From: a virus | Direction: 5' to 3' (one strand) | DNA length: 23,089 nt | Virus record (IMG/VR): IMGVR_UViG_3300038403_000005 | Location: 1 to 23,089 of that record | Shown here: piece by piece, positions 7,825-16,072 of the stretch | How the letters are laid out: each line of letters begins with the position of its first letter | Numbering within the stretch: the stretch's first letter is position 1 | The notes under the pieces: generated by a model | What the model saw: only the letters and a program-made list of their open reading frames with translations | Databases searched by the model: none | Told to the model about the DNA's origin: nothing | Program-made: the position numbers and the translations under genes

Positions 7825-10504
7825 GGGACTCCGTCGCAATGATGGCAGCCAGAATCGTGCAAGGTCGTGGTGCCTGCGCCTGCAAGCACAGGCGTGAATC
7901 CGTGCTCCACTCGCCTGGAAACTCGAACGTATCCTCATCGAATGTCGCATGTACCGTGTCGAATGCCTGCGCAGCGCCCTGGCTCATGAGGGGCAGATCA
8001 TCCATGGTGGTGAAGTCCGGCCCGTACTGAAGTCCTTGGTAATGGGTGTCGTACAGGATGACGCCGAGTTGCGGGATGCGCTTTCTCTGGGTCAGAGAAG
8101 TACCCTGCGCCGTGTAGGCCAGTTTCGTGCTTTTCCACTGTGCCGTGTAGGGAAGTCCCACCACCACGCTGGTCACGGATTCACTGAGCAGGATTGCTCC
8201 GCTTGATACCGTGTAGGTCCCCAGATCCTTTCCGTTGCCCCAGGCGACTACGTTTTCGCCTTCCAGATGGGACAGCCCGCTGATCGACGCGGCGGCGACA
8301 CCCGAATAGACGATGAATGAATCTGCTTGCCTGTTGAGTGTCGCGCCCTGGCACTGCGATTCGAGCGCCCACTTCTCCAGGTAGCGTTTTGTCACGCCAC
8401 CGATGGTGCGGTTGACGAGGTAATAGACCTGATCCTCCACACTGGACGAGTCGCCTGGCAGAACGACCACGTCCTCCACGGTGCCGTCTGTTTCGACCTC
8501 CAGCCAGCATGTGACGTTTTCCGCCCTGTCATAGACTATGACGGCCACCGTCCCGTCGCCGCGCACGCAATGGATGCGCGTGTCGGGCTTGCGTTGCACG
8601 GCAATGCGCGTGATGCCAGCTTCGCCGAGTTCCGGAGCAATCACCATCAAATCCGTCGATCCGTACTCGTAGTCCTGCGGATCAAAGGCGAGCTCCATCA
8701 GCTTGGTTCCACCCCGCTGGACGTAGACCCCGCGCTTGTCGATGCGTAATGCCTGGACCGGAGCCGACCCGTTCGTCGAAGATGACCGGATGCTAAAGTC
8801 GGTTGGTGTCATGGGCTCGTCAAGCGACGACGCCTTGCAGACGTGTTCCGTACCTTCACCGCCCAGGATCAGGCGTTGAAGCGCCAACATCCAGTTGATC
8901 GTATCGACGGGTCCGGACCCAATGGTCCTTGAGATCGGACCGGAATCGCCTTCCACATCCTCATCGAACGAATAGAAGGCATCTGAAACGGACAAATCTA
9001 CTTTGTCCTTCCCGGCCCATCCCAGGCGCCCCTCGACAAATGCCACGGACGATGGCCACCCCCGGAAGTTTGACCAGGAGCCTTCCGACCAGTCCTCCGA
9101 GGCTGTCGTATTACCGAAATCCTGTAGCACCGCTACGGTCGCGATTTGCGAACTCGGCACAGACAGCACACGGCAGATCCCGGTTTTGCTGCCCGAAGCG
9201 TAGTTGAGTTCCAGGCCGACGGTCCCCGACGTGAAGTCACCGGTTTTCACTCCGATGCGGTAGTAGGCGATCTGATTGTCCAGACCGTCGTCATAGGTCA
9301 CAGTATCGTTCGTGGTGTAGGTCGTCACGTCCTCCCAAGGACCAGCGTCCGGATCATCGAGCGAACGCTGCAACGTCACCGTGGCAATCCATGTCCCAGA
9401 GCGGATCACGGTGAAGATGCGCGAGGACTCTACTCCGGTCACGCGAATGGAGTTGGTGAATGTGTTCTGTGCCGTTACCGAGGCCGTGACCTTCTGGCCC
9501 ACCGAGTTTACCTTGAACAAGGCACCGCGATGACTGGAACGAAACAAGGGAGCGGAAGAACTCAGCTGGGTGGCTCCGGACAAAGCCGATGGCGTCAATG
9601 TCACGGTCGTCGTGTTAACGGTCCGGAACGGACCGTCGTTGGACAGGTATTCCACCACCGACCAAGATTCCGTGCCACGCCGTTCTATCTTGCGCTGTCT
9701 GGTCCCGCCGCTTGCGATGAACAGGATGTCTCCGCTCTGATCGAAACGAACAGATTCCAGGTCGTCTTCTGCCCACGGCGTGGCGATTTCCATCGTCCCC
9801 GCGGCAGCGATCTCGCAACTGTCGATATACGCCCCATAGGGTGCTCGCGACGATAACTGAATCGTGAAGTTACCCGTGGGGGTGAAGGCCAGCGAGTGCT
9901 CTCCAGGTTCAAGTTCCGTTTCAGTGATGTATTCATCGCCACCTACCGTGGAACCCACTTTAAGCGTGACCGGGGTGAACACATCGGACGAATTGTCATG
10001 CGGAATGACGATTTTCAAGGCGTGCACGACGCCCTGATCTCCCGCAGCCACCGTCACTGTCTGATAGCGAATCGCTGCGGCCGTACCCGTGGAATCACCA
10101 GCCAATAACAAGAGATTCCCAACCAAGGTCGAAGTCGCCCCAGATTCATCGGCATCCGTCCATCCGGTGAGAGATGAGAAGTCACCATTGGTGACGGTCG
10201 TCGATACTGACGGACGAGTAACCAGCTCATCGTCAACCCAGACCCGCATGAGCGAGTCGGTGAGTTCGATCAGGGCGGTGTCATCGATGGCGAATACGAA
10301 CGGCAGGAACCGTGCTACCGAATTGTTGTAGGAACTGCCGATGTACTGTGTTCCAGGCCGGAGCATCATGGAGCCCAAGACCCTTGGCATCCAGTTCGTC
10401 ATGGTCTCCGCCGACAACGCCAGCCGTTGCAGGTCGGTGCGCGCCAGCGCCAGGGGCGATACGATTCCCCTGTTGAAGGCCAGTAGGGGAACGGTCTGCC
10501 GCAT
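7811..10504 (-). CDS. Tail tubular protein B, T7 gp12-like (897 aa)
   Basis: The N-terminus reads NRGIVSPLALARTDLQRLAL, then TNWMPRVLGSMMLRPGTQYI. This is the hallmark of podovirus tail tube/nozzle proteins ('N.G..SP...AR.DL.....NW.....G...RRPGT.Y'). The rest is long, beta-rich and Thr/Ser/Gly-rich, as expected of a beta-propeller-containing nozzle. The size is somewhat above T7 gp12 (794 aa). It forms the distal part of the short tail together with the tail tubular protein A encoded immediately upstream, whose TAA stop directly abuts this ATG. The C-terminal region has immunoglobulin-like, less conserved sequence (for example SLDDPDAGPWEDVTTYTTND around residue 390). The start is unambiguous because the conserved N-terminus begins at residue 1. 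Confidence 0.9.
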   Translation of the reverse strand: MRQTVPLLAFNRGIVSPLALARTDLQRLALSAETMTNWMPRVLGSMMLRPGTQYIGSSYNNSVARFLPFVFAIDDTALIELTDSLMRVWVDDELVTRPSVSTTVTNGDFSSLTGWTDADESGATSTLVGNLLLLAGDSTGTAAAIRYQTVTVAAGDQGVVHALKIVIPHDNSSDVFTPVTLKVGSTVGGDEYITETELEPGEHSLAFTPTGNFTIQLSSRAPYGAYIDSCEIAAAGTMEIATPWAEDDLESVRFDQSGDILFIASGGTRQRKIERRGTESWSVVEYLSNDGPFRTVNTTTVTLTPSALSGATQLSSSAPLFRSSHRGALFKVNSVGQKVTASVTAQNTFTNSIRVTGVESSRIFTVIRSGTWIATVTLQRSLDDPDAGPWEDVTTYTTNDTVTYDDGLDNQIAYYRIGVKTGDFTSGTVGLELNYASGSKTGICRVLSVPSSQIATVAVLQDFGNTTASEDWSEGSWSNFRGWPSSVAFVEGRLGWAGKDKVDLSVSDAFYSFDEDVEGDSGPISRTIGSGPVDTINWMLALQRLILGGEGTEHVCKASSLDEPMTPTDFSIRSSSTNGSAPVQALRIDKRGVYVQRGGTKLMELAFDPQDYEYGSTDLMVIAPELGEAGITRIAVQRKPDTRIHCVRGDGTVAVIVYDRAENVTCWLEVETDGTVEDVVVLPGDSSSVEDQVYYLVNRTIGGVTKRYLEKWALESQCQGATLNRQADSFIVYSGVAAASISGLSHLEGENVVAWGNGKDLGTYTVSSGAILLSESVTSVVVGLPYTAQWKSTKLAYTAQGTSLTQRKRIPQLGVILYDTHYQGLQYGPDFTTMDDLPLMSQGAAQAFDTVHATFDEDTFEFPGEWSTDSRLCLQAQAPRPCTILAAIIATESHGKS

Positions 10505-11143
10505 TTATCCGATCAGCTGGCCACGGTTCCCGCGATCACGTGACGACTTGCCCCTTCGGCTCCGGTTCCATGAGCCTTCGGGCGGGAATCTCGCAGGGCC
10601 AGTCATCGCGTTTTTTGACTTGGCTCGCAGCAGTTGCCGGGATTCCAGGGCAATGACCCGATTCTGTTTGTTCTCATCCGATGTCAGCCGCAGAATGATC
10701 TTCGAGGCGAAATGCGCCGCCACGAAGTCATGAAAGGTCGACGGCCAGAGCGTGAGGTCGCCGCCGTAGGACGAGTCATCGGACACGTAGCGCACGTACA
10801 ACTCGTCCAGGTCCGCGTACCAATAGCCGGTTTCGTCTGCATACTGGGTGAGCGGGGTGTTGAAATACTCATCCGCCGAGACCGCCGAGGTCAGTATCCA
10901 GTCGTCCGGCTTTTCAAACGCCCGCCGGTAGCCGAAGTCCGGCGTGACCGACGTGGCGTAGTCAAACCGGGTCGCGCGCATGGCGAAGTGCCACTGACCC
11001 ATTTCGAGACAGGCGTTGACGCCGCCGTTGTCCCAGACCTGATCCAGCAGCCGGCGCGGTTCCCGGTCCTCGGTAAGCGAGGCCAGAGACCGTTCCCCGC
11101 AAACCAGGAGGGCGTCGTTGTAGACCTGAAGCCGCGAGCTCAC
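10505..11143 (-). CDS. Tail tubular protein A, T7 gp11-like (212 aa)
   Basis: The protein begins MSSRLQVYNDALLVCGERSL followed by ASLTEDREPRRLLDQVWDNG. The pattern 'L..YN.AL...GER.L.SLTE..E....L...W' is characteristic of tail tubular protein A/gatekeeper proteins of podoviruses. Trp/Tyr-rich segments (LEMGQWHFAMRATRF, PDDWILTSAVSADEYF) also fit. T7 gp11 is 196 aa. It forms the ring joining the portal to the tail nozzle. The start is GTG, overlapping the previous stop as GTGA, which indicates coupled translation. The last 25 residues are strongly basic (SRRGKSSRDRGNRG) and probably lie near DNA or are disordered. The next gene, tail tubular protein B, starts at the base after the stop. Confidence 0.9.
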   Translation of the reverse strand: MSSRLQVYNDALLVCGERSLASLTEDREPRRLLDQVWDNGGVNACLEMGQWHFAMRATRFDYATSVTPDFGYRRAFEKPDDWILTSAVSADEYFNTPLTQYADETGYWYADLDELYVRYVSDDSSYGGDLTLWPSTFHDFVAAHFASKIILRLTSDENKQNRVIALESRQLLRAKSKNAMTGPARFPPEGSWNRSRRGKSSRDRGNRGQLIG

Positions 11144-11592
11144 GCTGCCTTGCCGCCCAGGTACAGTTTGAGCTGCTCCACCGCATCCTCACGGCGGCGC
11201 AGGTTCTCGTAGATCACTGCGTTGTCCTTCTTTCGGATGACGGACCATTTCTTCGGACCGCGCAGCTTGATGTCGTACTCATCCGATACGGCTTGCGTGA
11301 CCTTGAAGGCCACCGCGGAGATGTCCTCGAATCGCAACAGGTGCATCTGCGCCCAAGTCTTGTCGCACGCGAGTACCAGCAGTTCGGCATAGAACATGTC
11401 CTCGTCGTCGTGCACGATGATGATGTCACGAGGCCGAAACTTGCCCGAGACGTGCGCCCAGAAGTCCGGCCGCAACAGGTCGTCTTGGGTGATGCCGGCC
11501 TCCACCTCAGCCGTGTAAACCGTGTTCACGGAATTGCGCATGTGAAAACGGTTGGGCGGCAGCGTGACGTTTTTCCGCTTTTCCTCTTGCAT
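11140..11592 (-). CDS. Conserved-looking phage protein of unknown function (150 aa)
   Basis: A soluble protein of mixed alpha/beta character with no signal peptide or membrane segment. It contains ITQDDLLRPDFWAHVSGKFR (about residues 34-53), RDIIIVHDDEDMFYAELLVL (55-74), and a C-terminal segment DIKLRGPKKWSVIRKKDNAV followed by a charged helix. The final part resembles small DNA- or protein-binding modules found in podovirus virion operons, but I cannot name a family. The ATG has a good ribosome-binding site (GAGGAGGAAAG) lying just after an intrinsic terminator. It therefore begins the tail-gene segment that is reached by read-through from the capsid unit. The stop overlaps the GTG of tail tubular protein A. 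Its place between head and tail genes suggests a head-completion or connector role (inference). Confidence 0.75.
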   Translation of the reverse strand: MQEEKRKNVTLPPNRFHMRNSVNTVYTAEVEAGITQDDLLRPDFWAHVSGKFRPRDIIIVHDDEDMFYAELLVLACDKTWAQMHLLRFEDISAVAFKVTQAVSDEYDIKLRGPKKWSVIRKKDNAVIYENLRRREDAVEQLKLYLGGKAA

Positions 11593-11602
11593 CTTTCCTC
11601 CT

Positions 11603-11632
11603 CAGAAAAGAAAGGGGGAGGGTAGCTCCCCC
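11603..11632 (-). terminator. Intrinsic terminator after the capsid genes
   Basis: On the minus strand GGGGGAG and CTCCCCC form a perfect 7-bp GC-rich stem with a 5-nt loop. They are followed directly by TTTCTTTTCT, the T-rich tract of a rho-independent terminator. It lies 6 nt beyond the stop of the small head-protein gene and before the ribosome-binding site of the next gene. Read-through must feed the tail genes unless another promoter exists, so it may set a higher level for capsid than for tail transcripts. Confidence 0.85.
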
Positions 11633-11638
11633 GTTAAC

Positions 11639-11980
11639 TCAGGTCGATTCGATCAGCGAAGTCGAAGACAGTCCGGCACCCGATGTCGTCACCGCTCCCA
11701 ACGCTGCGATGTTCAACGTCTGCCCGGCCGCCGCCGACGACTGGCTGACGCAGATCACCACGTCGTTCTGCTTCATGCCGAGGTAATACGCGTCGGTGAA
11801 GTAGCCAGACGCCGTCACAAGCGTTGACGAATCGGTTGACTGGTACAACCACACCCCTCGACCCAGACTGAGCGTCGAGGAACCCGTGGACGAGGCGAGC
11901 TTCGGACCACCTATACGCCCTCCGATGTAAACCGGAGGATTGGCAACCGAAGAAGCCGCTGTTGAGCCTTGATATGCCAT
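11639..11980 (-). CDS. Small head protein, probable capsid decoration/stabilisation (113 aa)
   Basis: The protein starts MAYQGSTAASSVANPPVYIG and contains WLYQSTDSSTLVTASGYFTD followed by AYYLGMKQNDVVICV. This 'YF.DA..LGM..GD.V' pattern recurs in small proteins encoded next to phage capsid genes. It is Ser/Thr/Ala/Gly-rich and beta-type, without a membrane segment. The ATG is preceded by GGAGG at 4 nt spacing and sits 9 nt after the capsid stop codon, and the gene ends just before an intrinsic terminator. Capsid and this protein therefore form one strongly expressed unit. A role as a decoration or head-stabilising protein is inferred from position and the expected high expression. A head-fibre role is possible too. 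Confidence 0.75.
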   Translation of the reverse strand: MAYQGSTAASSVANPPVYIGGRIGGPKLASSTGSSTLSLGRGVWLYQSTDSSTLVTASGYFTDAYYLGMKQNDVVICVSQSSAAAGQTLNIAALGAVTTSGAGLSSTSLIEST

Positions 11981-11989
11981 AACTCCTCC

Positions 11990-12832
11990 TTACACCGTGA
12001 GTGTGCCGGTCGTGATGACGACCACGCCGGCGTTCTGGAGCAGGACCGCGCCCATGTACATGGAGCAGCGGGCGTAGGAATAGTCCTGTTCCTCGTCATA
12101 TCCGACCACGTTCTGCATACCACCCGTGTCGGCCGCGTGACCGATGGCCGACTTGTGGTACAGAAACGAGATCTCCGAGGTCGTCGCCTTGCCAGGCAGG
12201 TTCGGGTGCTCGACGATGAGACAGTTGCGCCAGCGGTACGCCATAGGCTTGTCGCGCCATGACGGATCCTGCCCCGCGTAGGGCCGCATGCTGACGTAGT
12301 CCGCCGAGGCGAACTCGTCGGCCTGCTCGAGATAGCCCAGGAACGAGGGCTGGCAGAGCAACGTCACGTTGGAATCCCATGGCACCGATGCGTTCGACAG
12401 CAGGACGCGCGCATACTGGAACAGTGGCACGCTGGGCACGGCCGAAGCCGCACCGGCAGTCACGGTTCCGGTGTTGAGCTGCGTGATGATCTGATCGTCA
12501 ACCTTGCGATTGACCACCGACATCGTCGTTTCCTGCATGATCTGCCGCTGGTTGCCCTGCGAGGCGAAGATGTTGAACCCGGTCTTGCGAACGAGGTCAT
12601 GCCATTCCTGTAGGACGGCGGTGTTTTGGGTGAGATTGTCGTCGCGGGCGGGAATGAGTCCATCCACGCCGCGAGACTGTGCGGTGGCGGAACCGGAGTC
12701 GGCAACGAGGAAAATCGCCTGATTTCCCTTGATGACCGCCTCGGTCGTCACCGTATCGCGCAGGAGCGATTGCCGCTGTTCGAAGCCGGCAATGAACTCC
12801 TGGCGGTACTGGTTCTGGAATGCTGTGTCCAC
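11990..12832 (-). CDS. Major capsid protein (280 aa)
   Basis: The protein begins MDTAFQNQYRQEFIAGFEQR and contains ATAQSRGVDGLIPARDDNLT. The body includes an E-loop/P-domain-like helix-strand pattern (FNIFASQGNQRQIMQETTMS; LLCQPSFLGYLEQADEFASA) and a C-terminal A-domain-like part ending VVVITTGTLTV. This composition matches the HK97-fold capsid proteins of podoviruses whose genes follow portal and scaffold. I chose GTG at 12832 because AAGGAGG lies 6 nt upstream. A TTG at 12850 would extend the protein by six residues but would include the ribosome-binding site. The gene has its own promoter and a structured leader upstream, and is followed by the small head protein and a terminator, as expected for the most abundant virion protein. 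Confidence 0.85.
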   Translation of the reverse strand: MDTAFQNQYRQEFIAGFEQRQSLLRDTVTTEAVIKGNQAIFLVADSGSATAQSRGVDGLIPARDDNLTQNTAVLQEWHDLVRKTGFNIFASQGNQRQIMQETTMSVVNRKVDDQIITQLNTGTVTAGAASAVPSVPLFQYARVLLSNASVPWDSNVTLLCQPSFLGYLEQADEFASADYVSMRPYAGQDPSWRDKPMAYRWRNCLIVEHPNLPGKATTSEISFLYHKSAIGHAADTGGMQNVVGYDEEQDYSYARCSMYMGAVLLQNAGVVVITTGTLTV

Positions 12833-12886
12833 GTACGGCCTCCTTAGCAAAGTTTGTGACCTTCGCTCGGGGTGACCGTATGGCCT

Positions 12887-12915
12887 GGATCGGGATGTCC
12901 TTGCGGTGCCGATCC
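12887..12915 (-). other. Stem-loop in the capsid-gene leader
   Basis: GGATCGG and CCGATCC form a perfect 7-bp stem around a 15-nt loop within the untranslated leader. A second small hairpin (GTGCT/AGCAC, 12939-12954) lies upstream of it in the transcript. There is no T-tract, so these are not terminators. They may stabilise or process the capsid mRNA, or influence translation. Function is inference. Confidence 0.45.
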
Positions 12916-12987
12916 GAACTTAACGGAGCCTTGCTACGGTGCTAGTTAAAGCACGGAGCGCAACAACAGCGGGTATCCGTACGCTAT

Positions 12988-13016
12988 AAAATAGTCCTTT
13001 CTGTGAGTCCGGTCAA
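12988..13016 (-). promoter_or_regulatory. Candidate sigma70-type promoter for the capsid unit
   Basis: On the minus strand TTGACC (13016-13011) and TATTTT (12993-12988) are separated by 17 nt. That is one mismatch from the -35 consensus, two from the -10 consensus, and ideal spacing. It lies just after the scaffold stop codon, in the only long untranslated gap (13022-12833) of the head operon. A transcript starting near 12980 would carry a leader of about 150 nt before the capsid GTG. A second TTGACA overlaps the scaffold stop but has no -10 box at usual spacing. Confidence 0.6.
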
Positions 13017-13022
13017 CACTTG

Positions 13023-13994
13023 TCAAGCGGACTTGCGTGTCTTCATCTTCTCCCGCGCCTCCAGCAGCTTGCGGTATTCGCCCTGCACCTTCTCGTCCTT
13101 CCAGTAGCGGGCGCTGTCGGGGGTGCCCTTGGGGGCGGACATCCAGCGTTCGATCTCGGAGATCCGGTCCTCGATGCGGTCCGGGCCCATGCCGCCACCA
13201 GTCAGTGTCGTGACCGGGTTCACGTCGTTGGCAAGCTGCACAAGCCACTTGAGGGCAGCCTGATCAGACCCGATCGGCGTGCCATCGGAGAGCCGCCCGT
13301 TCAGTATGCGGTCCTTCAAGCCCTCAGGACCCATGTCGAGCAGTCCGATGATGCGGTTCATGTTGCCGCGGTACTCGTTGCCCCACTCGGCATGCATGGC
13401 GTCCTCGAAGTCCTTCTTGGCCTGCGTGTCCGACTCGTTCTGCTCGGCTGCCATCCTTTGCTCGACGTCGTAGTACCAGCGCACCGCCTGCTTGACGTGC
13501 TGAGGCGGCATGTTCATGCCATGCGCGGCCTTCAGAAAATCGTCGATCATCGGCTTGTCCTGGTCTGCGATGGTCAGGCCGTCTTCAAAGGTCAGGTCGT
13601 ACTTCTCGGGCGACTCGGGCAGTCCATGTTCCTTGCGCCAGGCGTTCTTCTCCTCATCCGATCCCTTGTCCGGGAACGGAACCTCCTGCTTATACTCGCC
13701 GGAGCTGATCTTGTTTTGCGCGGCAATCAGAGCGTCCACGATGGCGGATGGTGATGCGTAGCGGCTAAGCCTTCCCAGTCTTGAGTCATCGACCTTCCCT
13801 TCACGGGTGGCGGCGAGCTCGCGCCAGTTGTCGGGCCATGTCGGAGCTCCTGACTCTGGGGTCGCGGGGGCAGATGGCGAAGCGGCTGTGGGTGCAGCAG
13901 TCGGTGCCGGGGCTACGGGAGCCGCTGGAGCGGCTGGGGTGGGCGTACCCGCTGGGGCATCGCCTTCCGGACTCATATACACGTGCTTAAACAT
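13023..13994 (-). CDS. Capsid scaffolding protein (323 aa)
   Basis: An acidic, helical protein lying directly before the major capsid gene. Residues 10-50 are a Pro/Ala/Thr-rich flexible tract (APAAPVAPAPTAAPTAASPS). A helical Glu/Asp/Lys-rich body follows, with PESPEKYDLTFEDGLTIADQ near residue 126, a feature common in podovirus scaffolds. A basic helical C-terminus (KLLEAREKMKTRKSA) is the usual capsid-binding end. The size is close to T7 gp9 (307 aa). Scaffold guides capsid assembly on the portal and is then lost. The ATG (13994) is preceded by a strong purine-rich ribosome-binding site (GAGGAGGAAGGAAA) located inside the upstream gene, which overlaps it by 8 nt. The stop coincides with a promoter -35-like region. 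Confidence 0.85.
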   Translation of the reverse strand: MFKHVYMSPEGDAPAGTPTPAAPAAPVAPAPTAAPTAASPSAPATPESGAPTWPDNWRELAATREGKVDDSRLGRLSRYASPSAIVDALIAAQNKISSGEYKQEVPFPDKGSDEEKNAWRKEHGLPESPEKYDLTFEDGLTIADQDKPMIDDFLKAAHGMNMPPQHVKQAVRWYYDVEQRMAAEQNESDTQAKKDFEDAMHAEWGNEYRGNMNRIIGLLDMGPEGLKDRILNGRLSDGTPIGSDQAALKWLVQLANDVNPVTTLTGGGMGPDRIEDRISEIERWMSAPKGTPDSARYWKDEKVQGEYRKLLEAREKMKTRKSA

Positions 13995-14268
13995 TTTCCT
14001 TCCTCCTCGTCTGATTCACAATCTTCAACTTGGCCGGCAATGCCACGATCTGCTGGCCGACAAACGCTTTCCCGAGGGCGAACGCCGTGTCCCTTTCGTT
14101 GCCGAAGTAATGGAACTCGTAGGTTCCGCACAAAGTATCGACGATGTACTTCATGGCCCGGATTTGCTGTTCCTTGGTGGCCTCGCCATGGATGACGGCC
14201 TGAATGGCGTGGGCGTCGGCCAGTTCCCATTTAGGCGGCTTCCACGGGCTTGCGTCGGATTTCTTCAA
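13987..14268 (-). CDS. Bbp19-like phage protein (93 aa)
   Basis: Residues 20-80 read HAIQAVIHGEATKEQQIRAM, then DTLCGTYEFHYFGNERDTAF and ALGKAFVGQQIVAL. The 'CG....F......RDTAF..G.R.VG..I' pattern is that of the Bbp19 family, named after a Bordetella phage BPP-1 protein and typically encoded between portal and scaffold/capsid genes. The function of the family is not known to me. The start is TTG, overlapping the portal stop as TTGA. No ATG in this frame would preserve the conserved part. No obvious Shine-Dalgarno precedes it, so translation probably depends on termination at the portal stop. It overlaps the scaffold gene by 8 nt. Confidence 0.75.
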   Translation of the reverse strand: MKKSDASPWKPPKWELADAHAIQAVIHGEATKEQQIRAMKYIVDTLCGTYEFHYFGNERDTAFALGKAFVGQQIVALPAKLKIVNQTRRKENV

Positions 14269-15884
14269 GCCGCAGACGCCATGTCTTTATTGGCACGGCT
14301 GAGATTGGCCGCCACTTCGGATCCCTGCTGCATCGCATCGAGTGTCTGCTGAGCCTTCTGTGCCGCCAGTTCCGCCTGCTCGATCTGCTTGACTGTCGTC
14401 TCGCTCCGGATCCACTTGGCCGGCACGCCGATGCCGTCAAGCGCGTCCCGCAGCGCGACCTTGGCATCTGGCAAAGCAATGGCCGTCTGGTCTATCGCTA
14501 CCGCTTCCGCAATGAGCGACTTCATCTCCAGTAGCTTCTGGCCCTTGCGTTGCTCGATCGCATCGTGCAGCGGGGACTTGAAGCGGAACTGGATGTCCGC
14601 GCCTTGCAGACTGGGCGGCAGGTCGAACGGCGAGCCGAATGCTCCAGCCCGCATCAGCACGTCAAACGTAGCCTCGCAAATGGCCCCGTTGTACTCATGC
14701 TCCATCGGCTCGAAGATCGGCAACGCGCCGCGGATGTATTCCTGGATACGTTGTCCGACCTCGTAGGCCGTCATCTCTGGGGCTCTTGCCGGCAACTGCA
14801 ACTTGTTCAGGAAGAACGCGTGCATCAGGATCTGGCGGGTGTCGCGCTGCATGTCTATGCCGATCGGCATGCCACGCAGGTCTTGTGTCAACGGACGCAA
14901 GGCTTCACCAAGCCTTTCGTCATATTCCTGGTCCACCCAGGTAATTCCGCCTGCGAAGGTTTCCACGTCGGACTTGACGGCATCAGTGGTTGCAACGAGC
15001 GGTGGATTGGTCGCCTTCTCGCCGGCTTCCAGCAGCGTGTACGTCATGGCCTGGATCAGGCGGGCATCGGGAAGTCCGACGATGGTTGCCGGTGAATAGG
15101 CATACTGGCTGTCTGGGATGGTTTGCCATCGTGGAATGACGTATTCCCGGTTGAACACGGGGATCTGCTCGATGATGTGATCGTGGTCGATATCGTAGTA
15201 GATCGACCAATAGGGCTTGCCGCGGGCGTTGCCGTCGTAGAAGTCCGCCTCGCAGATGATGTGATAACAATTGACCTCATCGAACGGCTTGCGGCTCACG
15301 TCCTGCTGGATCTGCGGGTGGTTCTTGTTTCCGAACAGGCCCATGAGATCCCGCAATGTCGGCTTCCAGCGCCGCGGGATAAACCCGATTTCGCCTTCTT
15401 CGTTCTCCATCCATGCCACGTCCCGGAGGTGCCAGCAGCGGTACAGCAGACGGTTTGCCTCGCGGCCAAGCCGGACTGACACCACGGCCTGGCCGAAGTT
15501 GGAGAAGTCGGCGTCCGCTTCCTTGGTTGCTCGGGTGAAGCGGGTCTTGCGGTCGTACATGGCAAAGCGTTGGATTTTAGTCGCACGCTCCAGCCACCGC
15601 TTGGCCTCGTTGTCCTCGCGCTCCGGGTCCTGCGGGGTCATGTGGAACCACTCGGTTTCCGTCGGCCGCAGCATGGTCGCCAGCTGGTCCGAGAGCTCGC
15701 GCGACACCAGCACCGGGTAACTGGTCGTCAAATGATCCGCAAACTCATCGCCAACGTCATGCGTGACGGTGAAGTCGGCTCGCTGCGGGTAGAAGTTCTC
15801 CGCGATCTCCTGCATCAGCGTCATCAGCTGCGTGCGCTTGCGGAAGAGGTTGTCGGCGGTTTCGCGGACTTGCTTGATGTTCAT
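14265..15884 (-). CDS. Portal (head-tail connector) protein, T7 gp8-like (539 aa)
   Basis: The protein has the N-terminal pattern of the podovirus head-to-tail connecting family: a helix, then EIAENFYPQRADFTV and HLTTSYPVLVSRELSDQLAT, followed by WFHMTPQDPE and RWLERATKIQ. A conserved middle (DVAWMENEEGEIGFIPRRWK; YVIPRWQTIPDSQYAYSPAT) and a helical, Gln/Ala-rich C-terminus complete it. The length is nearly that of T7 gp8 (536 aa). Twelve copies form the ring through which DNA is packaged by the terminase and to which tail tubular protein A binds. ATG (15884) overlaps the previous ORF stop as ATGA, and its own stop overlaps the TTG of the Bbp19-like gene. Confidence 0.93.
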   Translation of the reverse strand: MNIKQVRETADNLFRKRTQLMTLMQEIAENFYPQRADFTVTHDVGDEFADHLTTSYPVLVSRELSDQLATMLRPTETEWFHMTPQDPEREDNEAKRWLERATKIQRFAMYDRKTRFTRATKEADADFSNFGQAVVSVRLGREANRLLYRCWHLRDVAWMENEEGEIGFIPRRWKPTLRDLMGLFGNKNHPQIQQDVSRKPFDEVNCYHIICEADFYDGNARGKPYWSIYYDIDHDHIIEQIPVFNREYVIPRWQTIPDSQYAYSPATIVGLPDARLIQAMTYTLLEAGEKATNPPLVATTDAVKSDVETFAGGITWVDQEYDERLGEALRPLTQDLRGMPIGIDMQRDTRQILMHAFFLNKLQLPARAPEMTAYEVGQRIQEYIRGALPIFEPMEHEYNGAICEATFDVLMRAGAFGSPFDLPPSLQGADIQFRFKSPLHDAIEQRKGQKLLEMKSLIAEAVAIDQTAIALPDAKVALRDALDGIGVPAKWIRSETTVKQIEQAELAAQKAQQTLDAMQQGSEVAANLSRANKDMASAA

Positions 15885-16072
15885 TGTCGGTTATGTCTCC
15901 ATTCGATTCCATTCCTGTCCTGACATCTAAGGCCGAATTGCTCATGTCCGAGTTCACGGTTGCACCGACGGTCGACTTCCATGAACAATAGGCGCTTCAA
16001 AATGTCGACCGCTCTAACGCTGCGCCGATAAGGGCATCGTGGCGGTTTGATGGTGTATTCGTATTGCCTCAT
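15881..16072 (-). CDS. Small basic protein of unknown function (63 aa)
   Basis: The frame starts at ATG overlapping the stop of the 58-residue gene (ATGA) and ends with TGA overlapping the portal ATG (ATGA), exactly filling the gap between them. It is basic (many Arg) with two cysteines, beginning MRQYEYTIKPPRCPYRRSVR. I recognise no family. It may bind DNA or protein, or may serve mainly to couple translation from the terminase to the portal. The exact double overlap is the main reason for accepting it. Confidence 0.55.
   Translation of the reverse strand: MRQYEYTIKPPRCPYRRSVRAVDILKRLLFMEVDRRCNRELGHEQFGLRCQDRNGIEWRHNRQ

Noticed and set aside
12833-12850. TTG start six codons upstream for the capsid gene
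   Set aside because: The AAGGAGG ribosome-binding site would be inside the coding sequence. The GTG at 12832 is at ideal spacing.
13011-13022. TTGACA overlapping the scaffold stop as the main -35 box
   Set aside because: It has no -10-like sequence at 15-19 nt. The TTGACC 5 nt further downstream has a 17-nt spacer to TATTTT.
15757-15957. Minus-strand ORF of 66 codons over the portal start
   Set aside because: Overlaps the portal gene by over 120 nt in another frame. The 63-residue ORF fits the gap with exact overlaps instead.
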